DNA from: Leptodactylus fallax
Taxonomy: Eukaryota; Chordata; Amphibia; Anura; Leptodactylidae
Assembly: GCA_947044405.1 (NCBI GenBank)
Contig: CAMRHE010000012.1
Coordinates: 8,552,001-8,616,000, forward strand
DNA length: 64,000 nucleotides
Direction: 5' to 3'
The position numbers and the translations under genes are program-made. The notes beneath the pieces are model-generated. The model did no database searches, was not told the origin of the DNA, and saw only the letters and a list, made by a program, of their open reading frames with translations. This document shows positions 12,254-23,162 of the stretch, piece after piece (position 1 is the first letter of the stretch; each line of letters starts with the position of its first letter).

Positions 12254-12689
12254 TTAAAGAAGTTGTCCAGTATAATTTTTGTCTTTCTTCTAATTAGTCT
12301 GAGGGAGGTGAATCTCCCCCCCCAAAACAAAAACAAAAAACAACAAAAAAAAAAAACCATACTAAACATACTCACCTGTCCCATGTGCTCCGGTGTCAGC
12401 AGTTCCCAGCATGGTCCGGTTCTGCTGCTTCGCTGTCTTCTTTTGCTGGGAGTCCTCACTGGCTGTGATGTCCCAGGTCCCTTCCCTTAGGCCTCTGATT
12501 GGCCTCAGGGATCATGTGATATCACAGGTAGTCACGTGCAGGAGGAACTTGTGCTGGAAGAAAACAGAGCTGCAGAACGAACCGCGCTGGGAGACACTGG
12601 GAACAGGAGAGAAAGTTTGTTTTTTGTTTTTTTCACCTGCCCCAGTGTAATTAAAAAAAAAAAAATGTTATCCTGCACAACCCCTTTAC
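12254..12689. mobile_element. T2-like MITE with splice-donor arm (copy 2)
   Basis: TTAAAGAAGTTGTCCAGTAT (TTAA 12254-12257) pairs with CCTGCACAACCCCTTTAC at 12672-12689, where the target is now TTAC. The arm CATACTCACCTGTCCC at 12367-12382 reads GGACAGGTGAGTATG on the minus strand. The core includes GATTGGCCTCAGG and CACGTG. The A tract at 12335-12357 and the A run at 12652-12665 mark the arms. Confidence 0.75.
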
Positions 12690-13249
12690 AGTGGCCCCTT
12701 CACTGGTTTCCCCTATAGCAGTATTGGAGTTTCTACAACTTAGGTATTGTTATGCTGGAGCCCTAGAGCAGGCATCAACATAACAATACAGTGAGAAATT
12801 AGCTGGGGTGGGAGGGGGTTACAACTCTCAACAGACCCAGAGCATCTGGAGCTGCTGGGGGTTGTAGTTATCAGAGTGGTCAGTGACGTTGAAAGATTTG
12901 AGGGCAAAATAGGGGGGAAAAGTTGTTTTTTTGTTTGCGTGGTTAAGTTGCACTTACCTTTCACACTGCTGGTCTTGGCACCTATGCAGAAACCTGCCTC
13001 CGCGCACAGCGTCAGTATGTCAGTGATGTTTGCAGCAACAAGCTGCAACTGGATTGGTTCCAATGGCTGCCCATCAGAATCCCCCTCCCCCCTCCCTAGA
13101 GTGAATTCTTGATAGTGACGGTTACGGGTGCTGCAGTGATATCTCAGATACTTGAAAGAGATACAGCTTTACTAACCACAACTGCAGTTATCAAGAACAC
13201 GGTGAATGAGCAGCAAAGTGCTCGGCATGTAAACAATACTGGGACAGTG

Positions 13250-13592
13250 TAATATGCTCCGCAGTGGCCCCAACACAGCGTAATATGCTCCGCAGTGGCC
13301 CCAACACAGCATTATATGCTCCGCAGTGGCCCCCACACAGCATTATATGCTCCGCAGTGGCCCCCACACAGCATTATATGCTCCGCAGTGGCCCCCACAC
13401 AGCATTATATGCTCCACAGTGGCCCCCACACAGCATTATATGCTCCGCAGTGGCCCCCACACAGCATTACATGCTCTGCAGTGGCCCCAACACAGTATTA
13501 TATGCCCACAATGGCCCCACAGAGTAATATATGCCCACAGTGGCCCCCACACACTATTAGATGCTCCACAGTGCCCCCACCCCCAGAGCCGG
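13250..13592. repeat. 31-bp minisatellite inside hAT element
   Basis: About eleven tandem copies of a 31-bp unit with the core CAGTGGCCCCCACACAGCAT plus TATATGCTCCG. The unit resembles the one at 38427-39262 (GTCCCTGCACACGGTATTATG, in the same GTGGCCCC-CACA-TATTATG order). 31 is not a multiple of 3, so three frames stay open and produce overlapping repetitive reading frames. These are not genes. Confidence 0.95.
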
Positions 13593-13599
13593 TGCTATT

Positions 13600-13960
13600 A
13601 TTATACTCTGGGGTCTCCTCAGACCCCAGAATATAATAAGTAGAGGCCCAGGAGAAGTGATTAAAAATAACATGCACTTATACTCACCTTGTCTTACCTC
13701 TCCGGGGCATCCTCGCTCCGTCCTGCTGTCTTTCCCTTCTTCCTTGGTCCCCTGGTCTCCATGTCCCGTGCCCCAGATGTCACTGCTGTGGCCTGTGATT
13801 GCGCCTCAGCGGTCACGTGGGGCGCAATGACATCATTACGCTGGCGCGCCCCATGTCACCGCTGAGGCCTAATCACAGGCCCCTGCAGTGAGGCCTGAAA
13901 AGTACCGGAGACGATGCTGAGCCTAGGACAGCCAGGTGAGTATGCTTTTTTTTTGTCACT
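13600..13960. other. Shared hAT module: TATTATACTC palindrome, GC-rich core, splice donors on both strands
   Basis: Starts with an imperfect palindrome, CTATTATTATACTCTGGGG / CCCCAGAATATAATAAG (13597-13640). A core stem follows, CCTCAGCGGTCACG (13804-13817) with TGTCACCGCTGAGGCC (13854-13869), looped around TGACATCA (13828-13835), one mismatch from a CRE. Donor-like motifs flank it: CCAGGTGAGTATG on the plus strand (13932-13944) and AAGGTGAGTA on the minus strand (13681-13690). Block order and sequence parallel 39255-39640. Confidence 0.6.
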
Positions 13961-14119
13961 TCCCCTGGGCTAGCATCTAATGGAAAGGGGCATGGCCCCT
14001 GACCGTACCGATCAGACCCCTGACCTTAGCATTGGCAAAATGAGTACTAATAGTGGGGGCTCTGGGTCCACCAGGGGATTCACCGGTTCCCCGTGGGCCA
14101 GTCCGACCCTGCTTGCACT

Positions 14120-15207
14120 GTTCATGTTGCTTTAATTTGTGCAGGTCATCACACAGTTGGATTTCTAGAACTTTCAAAGAGCGGGATAAATCAGTGATTC
14201 CTTATGGATAGAATTACATTTCACTCATGAGCTGCACTGCAGGAAAAGATGTGTGTTGCTCTCCCATGAGCTGTTTCATTCACAAATGCCTGGCAGAATA
14301 TAATAGTAACACACAGCTGTGTGAAGTATTAGGCCTGTACCAGCTTTCAGCCTCTAACACGATCATTTCCCCTGTGGTCCCCCCTAATAATGATATCTGA
14401 TTAGATGGACTCCAGGCAGTAAGACCCTACCATCAGCTTTACACAAGGGATCGCAAGTCTGAAAAGGATGTGATTATACATAATAACAATAGTAGAAGTC
14501 TAAAATATGTAATAACCATACTGTGCCAGGATAGCATTGGTTTCATCAAATATACATTTACAGGCCCCTTATCAGCCATGTAATTGCAGGACTTGAGATA
14601 TAGCATGGCTGCTTTTGTAAAGTGCTCTTGTGTAACTCAGCAGGCTCGGCTTAGCACTACATATGTACATCCACATTCTCTTTTTACTCTGGCTTGTATT
14701 CTTGCAGATGCAGAAGCCGCTGCGTCTATGCTATTGATGCCTGCCGGGTTATCCACATTTCTGCACCACTGGAGGGATTAAATGACTAAATGGGCTTTGT
14801 TCCAAATGATTTTCCATACTGTTTGTATGTGTGGGAAAATGTTTGGGAAAACTGGGCACATGATAATTAAGGTTAGAGATAAATTCTTGACGTAACCACA
14901 ATGAATGATGCATTATAATCACTTGGCCACAGCCTAACACTGGGCTGGCAGTGCTGGAAGGTGTGTTTATAGAACGGTGTCTACGACTAAAATAACATTT
15001 AGCAACAACATAAATGTTAATTAGTCTGTGGGTTCAGGCAGTGACTGCAATGCCCCTCGAATGGGTGCCCTGCAATAGAGCTAAACTGTAATCATGGGTC
15101 ATTTCAAGCATCGTAATATGATGTAATTATGTATAGATGCTGTCTTTACATAGAAATATCTGTTATCATTACTATATATACACAATATATTACTCTGTGT
15201 ATATATA
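14120..15207. other. No gene recognised; apparently unique DNA
   Basis: No inverted ends, LINE similarity or conserved reading frame seen. A short TA-rich tract at 15170-15209 directly precedes the Tc1 element. Confidence 0.6.
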
Positions 15208-16842
15208 TACAGTACAGACCAAAAGTTTGGACACACCTTCTCATTCCAAGAGTTTTCTGTATTTTCATGACTATAAAAATTGTAGATTCACACTGAAGGC
15301 ATCAAAACTATGAATTAACACATGTGGAATTATATACTTAACAAAAAAGTGTGAAACAACTGAAAATATGTCTTATACTCTAGGTTCTTCAAAGTAGCTA
15401 CCTTTTGCTTTGATTACTGCTTTGCACACTCTTGGCATTCTCTTGATGAGCTTCAAGAGGTAGTCACCTGAAATGGTCTTCCAACAGTCTTGAAGGAGTT
15501 CCCAGAGATGCTTAGCTCATGTTGGCCCTTTTGCCTTCACTCTGCGGTCCAACTCACCCCAAACCATCTCGATTGGGTTCAGGTCTGGTGACTGTGGAGG
15601 CCAGGTCATCTGGCGTAGCACCCCATCACTCTCCTTCTTGGTCAAATAGCCCTTACACAGTCTGGAGGTGTGTTTGGGGTCATTGTCCTGTTTAAAAATA
15701 AATGATGGTCCAACTAAACGCAAACCGGATGGAATAGCATGCCGCTGCAAGATGCTGTGGTAACCATGCTGGTTCAGTATTCCTTCAATTTTGAATAAAT
15801 CCCCAACAGTGTCACCAGCAAAGCACCCCCACACCATCACACCTCCTCCTCCATGCTTCACGGTGGGAACCAGGCATGTAGAGTCCATTCGTTCACCTTT
15901 TCTGCGTCGCACAAAGACACGGTGGTTGGAACCAAAGATCTCAAATTTGGACTCAGCAGACCAAAGCACAGATTTCCACAGGTCTAATGTCCATTCCTTG
16001 TGTTCTTTAGCCCAAACAAGTCTCTTCTGCTTGTTGCCTGTCCTTAGCAGTGGTTTCCTAGCACCTATTTTACCATGAAGGCCTGCTGCACACAGTCTCC
16101 TCTTAACAGCTGTTGTAGAGATGTGTCTGCTGCTAGAACTCTGTGTGGCATTGACCTGGTCTGTAATCTGAGCTGCTGTTAACCTGCAATTTCTGAGGCT
16201 GGTGACTCGGATGAACTTATCCTCCGCAGCAGAGGTGACTCTTGGTCTTCCTTTCCTGGGGCGGTCCTTGTGTGAGCCAGTTTCTTTGTAGCGCTTGATG
16301 GTTTTGGCCACTGCACTTGGGGACACTTTCAAAGTTTTCCCAATTTTTCGGACTGACTGACCTTCATTTCTTAAAGTAATGATGGCCACTCGTTTTTCTT
16401 TACTTAGCTGCTTTTTTTCTTGCCATAATACAAATTCTAACACTCCATTCAGGAGGACTATCAGCTGTGTATCCACCTGACTTCTGAACAACACAACTGA
16501 TGGTCCCAACACCATTTATAAGGCAAGAAATCCCACTTATTAAACCTGGCAGGGCACACCTGTGAAGTGAAAACCATTTCAGGTGACTACCTCTTGAAGC
16601 TCATCAAGAGAATGCCAAGAGTGTGCAAAGCAGTAATCGAAGCAAAAGGTGGCTACTTTGAAGAACCGAGAATATAAGACATATTTTCAGTTGTTTCACA
16701 CTGTTTTGTTAAGTATATAATTCCATATGTGTTAATTCATAGTTTTGATGCCTTCAGTGTGAATCTACAATTTTTATAGTCATGAAAATACAGAAAACTC
16801 TTGGAATGAGAAGGTGTGTCCAAACTTTTGGTCTGTACTGTA
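15208..16842 (-). mobile_element. Full-length Tc1-type transposon with long inverted repeats (family B, DD38E)
   Basis: TA at 15208-15209 and 16841-16842 flank inverted ends that start CAGTACAGACCAAAAGTTTG. The arms remain complementary for about 270 bp (15208-15479 against about 16571-16842), so they extend into the coding region's 3' end. The flanks are TA-rich microsatellite, which fits TA target choice. A one-ended relative lies at 33167-33493, also in a TA tract. The element is 1635 bp, about the full length for the family. Confidence 0.95.
15373..16426 (-). pseudogene. Tc1-type transposase pseudogene, DD38E spacing, first catalytic Asp lost
   Basis: The open frame runs from an ATG at 16515 to a TGA at 15517 (332 residues). 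The true start is more likely the ATG at 16424-16426 (MARKK), put out of frame by one extra base in the A run at about 16412-16418. In order: helix-turn-helix (about 38-80), GRPR linker (89-92), second DNA-binding helix region, then the catalytic core. The first Asp is replaced by Ala: residue 187 in VLWSAESKFEIFG, codon GCT at 15955-15957. Second Asp 277 (QDNDPKHTS) and Glu 316 ([11 protein letters not shown]) are intact, with 38 residues between them rather than the usual 34. Beyond the TGA, the frame continues with family-typical sequence to a TAA at 15373-15375, within the left inverted repeat. The enzyme would be inactive on three counts. Confidence 0.93.
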
Positions 16843-17390
16843 TATATATATGGCATGGCAGAGAAAGTTGAAAATTTCTGAGCTATGCACACACTGTTAT
16901 GCATTTCTAACATATATTCACATAAGGTAGATTTGCAGCCAAAATTTCTGCTATTGTCGCAGTCATCTGAATGGGGTTTGCGGTTCTAAATGCAGCCCCA
17001 TTTAAATGTATGGAATGGATTGTCAGTTGCAGAAATTTCCATATTGTCATATTTGAGTATGCTGTCATTGTGACTATATAGACATGTTTTCTATATTTCC
17101 ATTTTGTGTTTTTAAATATGTATAAATAAGGCATTTCAAACCAATGTTGCAAAAGTGCAATTATCTTCAATCTGAACTAATAGAGTAGTCTACTCTTATT
17201 CTCCATTGATATGTTATACTGTGCCTGTACATCCCTACCTTTGTCCCACCCATCTGTCTTAGACCTCATGCACACGCAAATCTGTATTTGCCATTTTTGC
17301 ACTATGGTAGCATCAAAACATAACATTTTGGGTTATAACAAAAACCTCTTTATCAGGCTTTTTCAGTGCAGAAAAAAAAGTCTGCTTTTT
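16843..17390. other. No gene recognised
   Basis: AT-rich DNA. GACCTCATGCACACGCAAATC at about 17262 resembles the ends of the CACACAG-type MITE at 43466, but no partner end was found. Confidence 0.5.
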
Positions 17391-17803
17391 TTGTTGTTGC
17401 AATTTTTGCTGCGATTTTTTTGAGCCAAACGCAGGAGTGGCTGCAAAAGAAATGGAAAATATTAAGGAAGCTCTTATACTTCTCCCTTTTGCTCAATCCA
17501 CTGTTGGCTTTGGCTTAAAAATGCGTAGCCAAATGGAAAAAATGGAAAAAAATGCTGCGTTTTACAGTACTAGCAAAGTGAATGAGATTCTAGCTAATCC
17601 CATCCACACTTTGCAGAATAAAAACACTGCAGATAAACACACGTTTTTGAAAAGCACAGCATGTTAATTTTACTTGCAGAAACGTAAGCATTTTCCCTAT
17701 AGATTTAGTAAGGGAAGAAAAACGCAGCAAAAATGCAATGAAAAATGCTGTGGAAAAAAAAATGCAATACGGTACACTGCGGTACGCTATGTGGGGCCTG
17801 TAA
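17391..17803. mobile_element. CCCCAC-family fold-back, decayed copy
   Basis: Family words recur: GCTGCGATTTTTTTGAGCCAAA, GGAAGCTCTTATACTTCTCCC, GCATGTTAATTTTACTTGCAG, and a mutated right end, GCTATGTGGGGCCTGTAA, where GGGGCCTTAGCCTTAA is expected. The left terminus is not clear. Matching blocks occur at 23320-23859 and 35741-35885. Confidence 0.55.
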
Positions 17804-17909
17804 TTTTGGCTGAACCACAGATTAACACATGTATGCATTAAAACTGGCCAATTACAATCTTGACACAATGTTACAATTACACTTAATGTCCATCAAAATA
17901 ATATTTTCT

Positions 17910-18210
17910 AAAAAGGGTATGTTTACACAGAGGAACTGGGCACCAATTTTGAGGCGGATGAATCTGCCTCCCATTGTTTTCAATGGGAAGTGCATATTAA
18001 AGCAAGACAATGAAAAAATAAGCATCCTGCTCGATCTTGGCACGAATTCCGCAACTGATCGGCCGTAGAAACTGAAGCACAAGACAATCAGCGAGTGAAA
18101 GCTCTGCTTCCGCTTTTCGCTGTGGGGAGACAGAGAGTCAAAAAACTGAAGTGGAATCTGCGGTGGAGGTCCATTTCACTTTCTCTTCATTTTCCCTCAT
18201 CTAACAGGCC
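17910..18210. mobile_element. Probable MITE fragment
   Basis: GGGTATGTTTACACAGAGG followed by GAGGCGGATGAATCTGCCTC (an inner palindrome) and later GGAATCTGCGGTGGAGG looks like the interior of a frog fold-back MITE. I could not find both ends, so the class is open. Confidence 0.35.
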
Positions 18211-18561
18211 CTAAGGCAGCAGTATTTTGGACAGTTTTTTGTTCAGTATTTGTAAACCAAAACCAAAAGTGGAACCTATACATGGACCTTATATTATGGA
18301 ACCACTCCTAGTTTCAGATTATAAATAATGATGTAAACTACTGACCAAAAAAACTACCATACTATAGTAGCCTTATGGTATGTTCGCATATGGAAAACCT
18401 GTTGCACAAGTGTACTGTATATCTATTAACTGTGGAAAACACATTGATGTCAGTTTGTCATCCATTTTACTAAAGTCAATGTTCAATGATAAATTAAAGG
18501 GATTATGTGTAGATATTACATTTATATTAAAGGGAAGAGATTATGTGAAGAGATTACATTT

Positions 18562-19047
18562 TTACAGTGCATTCACTGCACTGGATAAACCTTCTTGCTC
18601 ATATAGGTGAGGGTCCCCTGGTGTATCCATTATTAGATTTGCAGAGCTCAACGGGGTGCCAGAAGTCTCTGCTCAGACTTCTCTGCTGTTATTCCGGCTC
18701 TCTGTATTATCAACATATCAACTCTACTGCAGTTAGGGCTATAACTTGAAGCTTCTGAGCCCCAGTGTACAATCTGTCATGGGGCCCCCACGTACTATGC
18801 GCCATCTATATTATTGGTGTCTTCTTATGTTGTAAAGAGGCCTTTGGCCCCATTCAGGCTCCTGGGCCCGGTAGTGATTGCTACCTTTGCACCCCCTATA
18901 TCTACACCCCTGACTGCAGGTGATAAGAGGGAGGCAGGGGAATGAGACTTCTGGCCCCCCTTTGTGTTCTGCATAATGCCAGGGGACCCTCATCTTTATG
19001 ACTTAGGATGTTTATCCAACGCAGTGAATGTACTGTAAAACATTTAA
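18562..19047. mobile_element. Fold-back element interrupted by a hAT MITE
   Basis: The left arm TTTTACAGTGCATTCACTGC..GGATAAAC..GAGGGTCCCCTGG (18562-18620) is the reverse complement, with mismatches, of the right arm CCAGGGGACCCTCATC..GTTTATCC..GCAGTGAATGTACTGTAAAA (18978-19040). Inner arms CAGAAGTCTC and GAGACTTCTGG also pair. The 179-bp hAT MITE at 18734-18912 sits in the centre. A TTAAAGGGAT motif at 18494 may mark a larger left boundary. Confidence 0.65.
18734..18912 (+). mobile_element. 179-bp hAT MITE (copy 1)
   Basis: Ends TAGGGCTATAACTTGAAGC and ATATCTACACCCCTG are imperfect inverted repeats of the CAGNGGCNTAACTA type. Flanks ACTGCAGT (18726-18733) and ACTGCAGG (18913-18920) match at 7 of 8. 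The same element lies inverted at 51071-51249, also 179 bp, and a decayed copy is at 6862-7036. Confidence 0.75.
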
Positions 19048-21028
19048 TCTCCCCAATGGATGAGAAAAAACATGGCTGCTTTTTTTTATCAGAAACAAGA
19101 AGGTTGTTTTATGATAGCTGGTCCAAAAGAGTCATCCCTAGTGACTTCAGTGGACACAACCTGCGGACAGGTGTGGTGTTCTTTCTAGGAGAATGCAACC
19201 ATAATTGAGTGACTGCTTTCCAGTCCAGTACAGCCCTTTTAGAAAAAAGGGATCATTACATATCCTGTAGAATAAATTTGTGTAATGGAGATCATATAGA
19301 CTGAGAAAATGATGAATTTTAGCATTTGAGTCCCATAGGTTTAGATTCTTTCCACAAATCTTTCATGACCTTTAAGGCAAATGCTCATTGAAGAAACATA
19401 GTGTAGCGGTATATGCAGACTTATATTTCAGGCAATGCTCCTTGGGAAATAGTATGCAAATTAGCTCATACCAGCCAAACACAAAAAGGGACATATTAAG
19501 AATTCCTACTCAGTGACTGCTCAATTTTATGACTGTGGAAAATCACAAACTGTTTGGGCAGATCTGAGAAAATGTAATAAAAGCAATCATTGCAGTTAAG
19601 ATTTAATGAAATAACATAGATTGGCCAGTGTCTGGAGAGCATGTCGGGGAAGCATTGTCTCTGTGCTGCCTGCATCAGTGCAGAACATGAGCTTGATTCA
19701 GTAGGACAGCTACATCTTGTGGTCAGTGGAGCATAATGCACTTGTGCTAGTGACTGCTCATAATAAACCTCAACCTAAATGAGATTGCTATGAAATGATA
19801 TGGTGGGTCGGCGGTTTGTAAAATGATATTATGCCGTTCAGGATGCAGTCAAGGAGAAATGCTCCAGCATTTTATGTATTTCTTAAACTATCATTATTTC
19901 ATCAATGCCAGCTGGGTGATGATTATAGTAGAAAAGTCCCGTCGTTTTGCGCTACGAGGATGATTGTTAAGCCATACCTAATTACTAGTATTGTAAGTGA
20001 ACAGTCCAGGGATATGATTGATCGGATTCTACTGTGTGTGTCTATATATTTACTTTATCTAGGCATTCAGTACAGATTTGGTAATATCTGGAGCATCTGA
20101 AACATCTATATTTGGGATGAAGTGAAGCCCACATAAACCACAAATTCTTCCATGTCCTTTCAAGGTTGAGTCAGAGGATTTGAAGGTTTTGTTTTTTCCA
20201 TATGAGCTTTGTGCTTTCTTTTGTAGCAGTTTTAGGATCTGCTGCATTTGTTAAACCCCTAGGATCCCTTATCCTTGTTGCTTTGATAATATTTTCCTCC
20301 CCTGACTAAAACAGAGAGAAAACATTGCAAAACCAATGCAGCTTTTACATGAAGTGCCCCATGAAAGAAGTTTTAGATGCAATAAAAATACTGGCAATGC
20401 TGGCAAACAAAGCCATGAGTATTAACATGTAGATTTCACCATGCCATATTACTGCATCCAAATGTGAAGGTACAAGAGATGTTCTCACACATGGATTTTG
20501 TAAGCCTTGTTTATCTGAAGAATTAACTGCAATGTTTTCTGCAGACATGCATGGATCAGGATTATACATTTCAGCAATTTGTGCTAGGCCGAGGCTCAAG
20601 GATGAATTCCGATTTTACTGTTGGCCAATATGGTTGTCTGCTGTTGTCAGAAAGCTATGTGATTTAGTGATATACATTGATTTTATAGAAAGGATCCACA
20701 TGTCTAATACAAGGTAGATCACAGCATGGCTGTATATGAGACTGCCAGTCAGGAGGACATATATCCTACACTCCTCAGCATCAGTGCATGAGACACCTTG
20801 TGTACTATAGTAAGAGAAATCAGTAAAGAAATAATGCGGTGCTGGTACATGGTACAGCTGGTAAAGGTGTAAGATGGAATGGATGCACACCTAGAACTTA
20901 TGGCTAGTTGCATGGGAAGGTTTAAACCCCTGCCCTGACTGCATGCAGTTATGGCAGGTTTGCAGTGTTAACACGGTTTGGCGCAGCATATTGGCACAAT
21001 AAAGATTATTGTATGCCTTTGGTTTTCT
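19048..21028. other. No gene recognised; apparently unique DNA
   Basis: Frames of 60-90 codons at 19496, 19831, 20345 and 20615 overlap on both strands and show no domain, splice context or bias. No transposon ends recognised. Confidence 0.55.
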
Positions 21029-21039
21029 TTCTTTCTTTT

Positions 21040-21192
21040 ATACTTATAGGGAAACCCCCAGTGTTTCCATAGGTATAATTGACATGCCATGATTTCCAAA
21101 ACTGACAGTTTTGGAAATCGCAGTATTTACGCTGCGTGTATTTTTCTGCAATTTGTGGATGGGATTTGCTAGAATACACAGTGGGGTTTTAA
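21040..21192. mobile_element. CCCCAC-family fold-back, right half
   Basis: GGGAAACCCCCAGTGTTTCCATAGGTATAATTGACATGC matches copy 1 at 4842-4880. It continues through GATTTCCAAAAC..GTTTTGGAAATC and TGTGGATGGGATTTGCTAG to a right end GTGGGGTTTTAA (TTAA 21189-21192). The left half is missing. Confidence 0.65.
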
Positions 21193-21212
21193 GGCCAAAA
21201 CTGTCAGTGCTC

Positions 21213-21557
21213 TTAAAGGGGTTGTTCAATCACAAGAAGTTCAAAAATGTTACTCTCTATCCACAGGGATACTAGGGTGCTTTGAACCCCAGTTTTAATG
21301 GAGCATCTGGTCGGAAATTCACACTGTCATTCCATTAATTTCATTGGACCCTAGTAGACAAGTACTGTGATTCAGCCAACTACGGTAGTCCCAATGAAAT
21401 TAATGGTGGTGACATGCATTTGCAAACTGTGCTCCATTCAAACTGGGGTTCAAAATACCCCAGTTCCTGTGATCGGTGAGGACCTCCACCAATCACCCCT
21501 GATCCCTTGGATATAGAGTAACTTTTTTTTAACTTTGTTACTGGACAACCCCTTTAA
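21213..21557. mobile_element. T2/Kolobok-like fold-back MITE
   Basis: TTAAAGGGGTTGTTCAATCA (TTAA 21213-21216) pairs with ACTGGACAACCCCTTTAA (TTAA 21554-21557). Inner arms TACTCTCTATCCACAGG / GGATATAGAGTAAC and TGGAGCATCTGGTCGG-type symmetry support a fold-back. It starts 21 bp after the TTAA that closes the previous fold-back. Confidence 0.85.
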
Positions 21558-22027
21558 GAAGAATCAAATTGCCAAAAACTGGTATATCAGATGTGCAGTT
21601 CAAAATCTAACCATAACAACTGAACAATACCTGCCATTATTAACCACCACTTATCCAGGTAGAAAAGTGTGAAACACCATTTAGTATATCATTCACACTT
21701 GTACAACAGGAAGGACACATCGGATTCTCACCATAGTTTTGGTGTTTTTGTAATGAAGGAATACCCTAAATCCTGCAAGCTTGCTGGGGGTTAAGTTCTT
21801 GACTAATTTCTTCTTAGGAGGCATTCAGTTTATAAAAGAGCAGGTCTCTTTTTACCTGGTAACTACTGTTATCTATATTTCTGCAAAGCACTTCATTTTC
21901 ACTGAAAGGGATTGTGTCATTTCCCTTAGGTTTTTATTAATTTTCTGTAGTATAATTGGAAAGAGTCTTCCTCATGTGGTGCTGAACCACCAGGACCACA
22001 CAATCCACTTGGATTATGGAATCCATT
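21558..22027. other. No gene recognised
   Basis: Unique-looking DNA between two transposons. The 109-codon frame from 21781 runs into the Tc1 inverted repeat and has no family signature. Confidence 0.55.
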
Positions 22028-23162
22028 TACAGTGGGGAAAAAAAGTATTTAGTCAGCCACCAATTGTGCAAGTTCTCCCACTTAAAAAGATGAGAGAGGC
22101 CTGTAATTGACATCATAGGTAGACCTCAACTATGAGAGACAAAATGAGAAAACAAATCCAGAAAATCACATTGTCTGATTTTTTAAAGAATTTATTTGCA
22201 AATTATGGTGGAAAATAACTATTTGGTCAATAACAAAAGTTCATCTCAATACTTTGTTATATATCCTTTGTTGGCAATGACAGAGGTCAAACGTTTTCTA
22301 TAAGTCTGCACAAGGTTGGCACACACTGTTGCTGGTATGTTGTCCCATTCCTCCATGCAGATCTCCTCTAGAGCAGTGATGTTTTGGGGCTGTAACTGGG
22401 CAGCATGGACTTTCAACTCCCTCCAAAGGTTTTCTATGGGGTTGAGATCTGGAGACTGGCTAGGACACTTCAGGACCTTGAAATTCTTCTTACGAAGCCA
22501 CTCCTTCGTTGCCCTGGCGGTGTGCTTGGGATCGTTGTCATGCTGAAAGACCCAGCCACATTTCATCTTCAATGCCCTTGCTGATGGAAGGAGGTTTGCC
22601 CTCAAAATCTCACGATACATGGCCCCATTCATTCTTTCATGTACACGGATCAGTCGTCCTGGTCCCTTTGCAGAGAAACAGCCCCAAAGCATGATGTTGC
22701 CACCCCCATGCTTCACAATAGGTATGGTGTTCTTTGGATGCAACTCAGCATTCACTCTCCTCCAAACACGACGAGTTGTGTTTCTACCAAACAGTTCTAC
22801 TTTGGTTTCCTCTGACCATATGACATTCTCCCAATACTCTTCTGGAACATCCAAATGCCCTCTAGCAAACTTCAGACGGGCCCGGATATGTACTGGCTTA
22901 AGCAGGGGGACACGTCTGGCACTGCAGGATCTGAGTCCCTGGCGGCATAGTGTGTTACTGACGGTAGCCTTTGTTACGTTAGTCCCAGCTTTCTGTAGGT
23001 CATTCACTAGGTCCCCCCGTGTGGTTCTGGGATTTTTGCTCACCGTTCTTGTGATCATTTTGACCCCACGGGGTGAGATCTTGCGTGGAGCCCCTGATCG
23101 AGGGAGATTATCAGTGGCCTTGTATGTCTTCCATTTTCTAATTATTGCTCCCACCATCTTTC
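22028..23162 (-). mobile_element. Tc1 element, 5'-truncated (family C)
   Basis: TA at 22028-22029 is followed by the inverted-repeat end CAGTGGGGAAAAAAAGTATT and subterminal TAGTCAGCCACCAATTGTGC. This family is widespread in fish and frogs. The coding region is on the minus strand. Similarity stops at about 23158-23162, inside the N-terminal DNA-binding region, so the right inverted repeat and the start of the gene are gone. Confidence 0.92.
22246..23157 (-). pseudogene. Tc1 transposase, N-terminally truncated, first catalytic Asp replaced by Glu
   Basis: A 303-residue open frame without stops or frameshifts, ending in the canonical GYITKY. It lacks the first roughly 40 residues; the ATG at 23155-23157 is an internal codon ([10 protein letters not shown]) created by mutation, not a real start. 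Present: part of the first helix-turn-helix, linker SGAPRKIS (21-28), second DNA-binding region, [13 protein letters not shown] with Glu116 where Asp is expected (codon GAG at 22810-22812), [21 protein letters not shown] (Asp207) and [11 protein letters not shown] (Glu242), with 34 residues between Asp207 and Glu242 (DD34E). The Asp-to-Glu change would be expected to cripple cleavage. The long open frame suggests a fairly young copy. Confidence 0.93.

Larger units (their letters stand above)
10943..14111. mobile_element. Non-autonomous hAT transposon (CAGTGTCGGACTGG ends)
   Basis: Left end CAGTGTCGGACTGG at 10943; right end CCAGTCCGACCCTG at 14111. Flanks CTTGCACA (10935-10942) and CTTGCACT (14112-14119) match at 7 of 8 positions, the expected hAT target duplication with one later change. 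The 3169-bp interior has no transposase. It holds several T2-like MITEs (11289-11638, 11811-12229, 12254-12689), a 31-bp minisatellite (13250-13592) and a GC-rich block with splice-donor motifs (13600-13960). The last two also occur in the hAT element at 37996, which has different ends. Confidence 0.85.

Noticed and set aside
13264..13643. Three overlapping plus-strand frames rich in APQWPPHS
   Set aside because: The 31-bp unit keeps all frames open; no start context, domain or codon bias.
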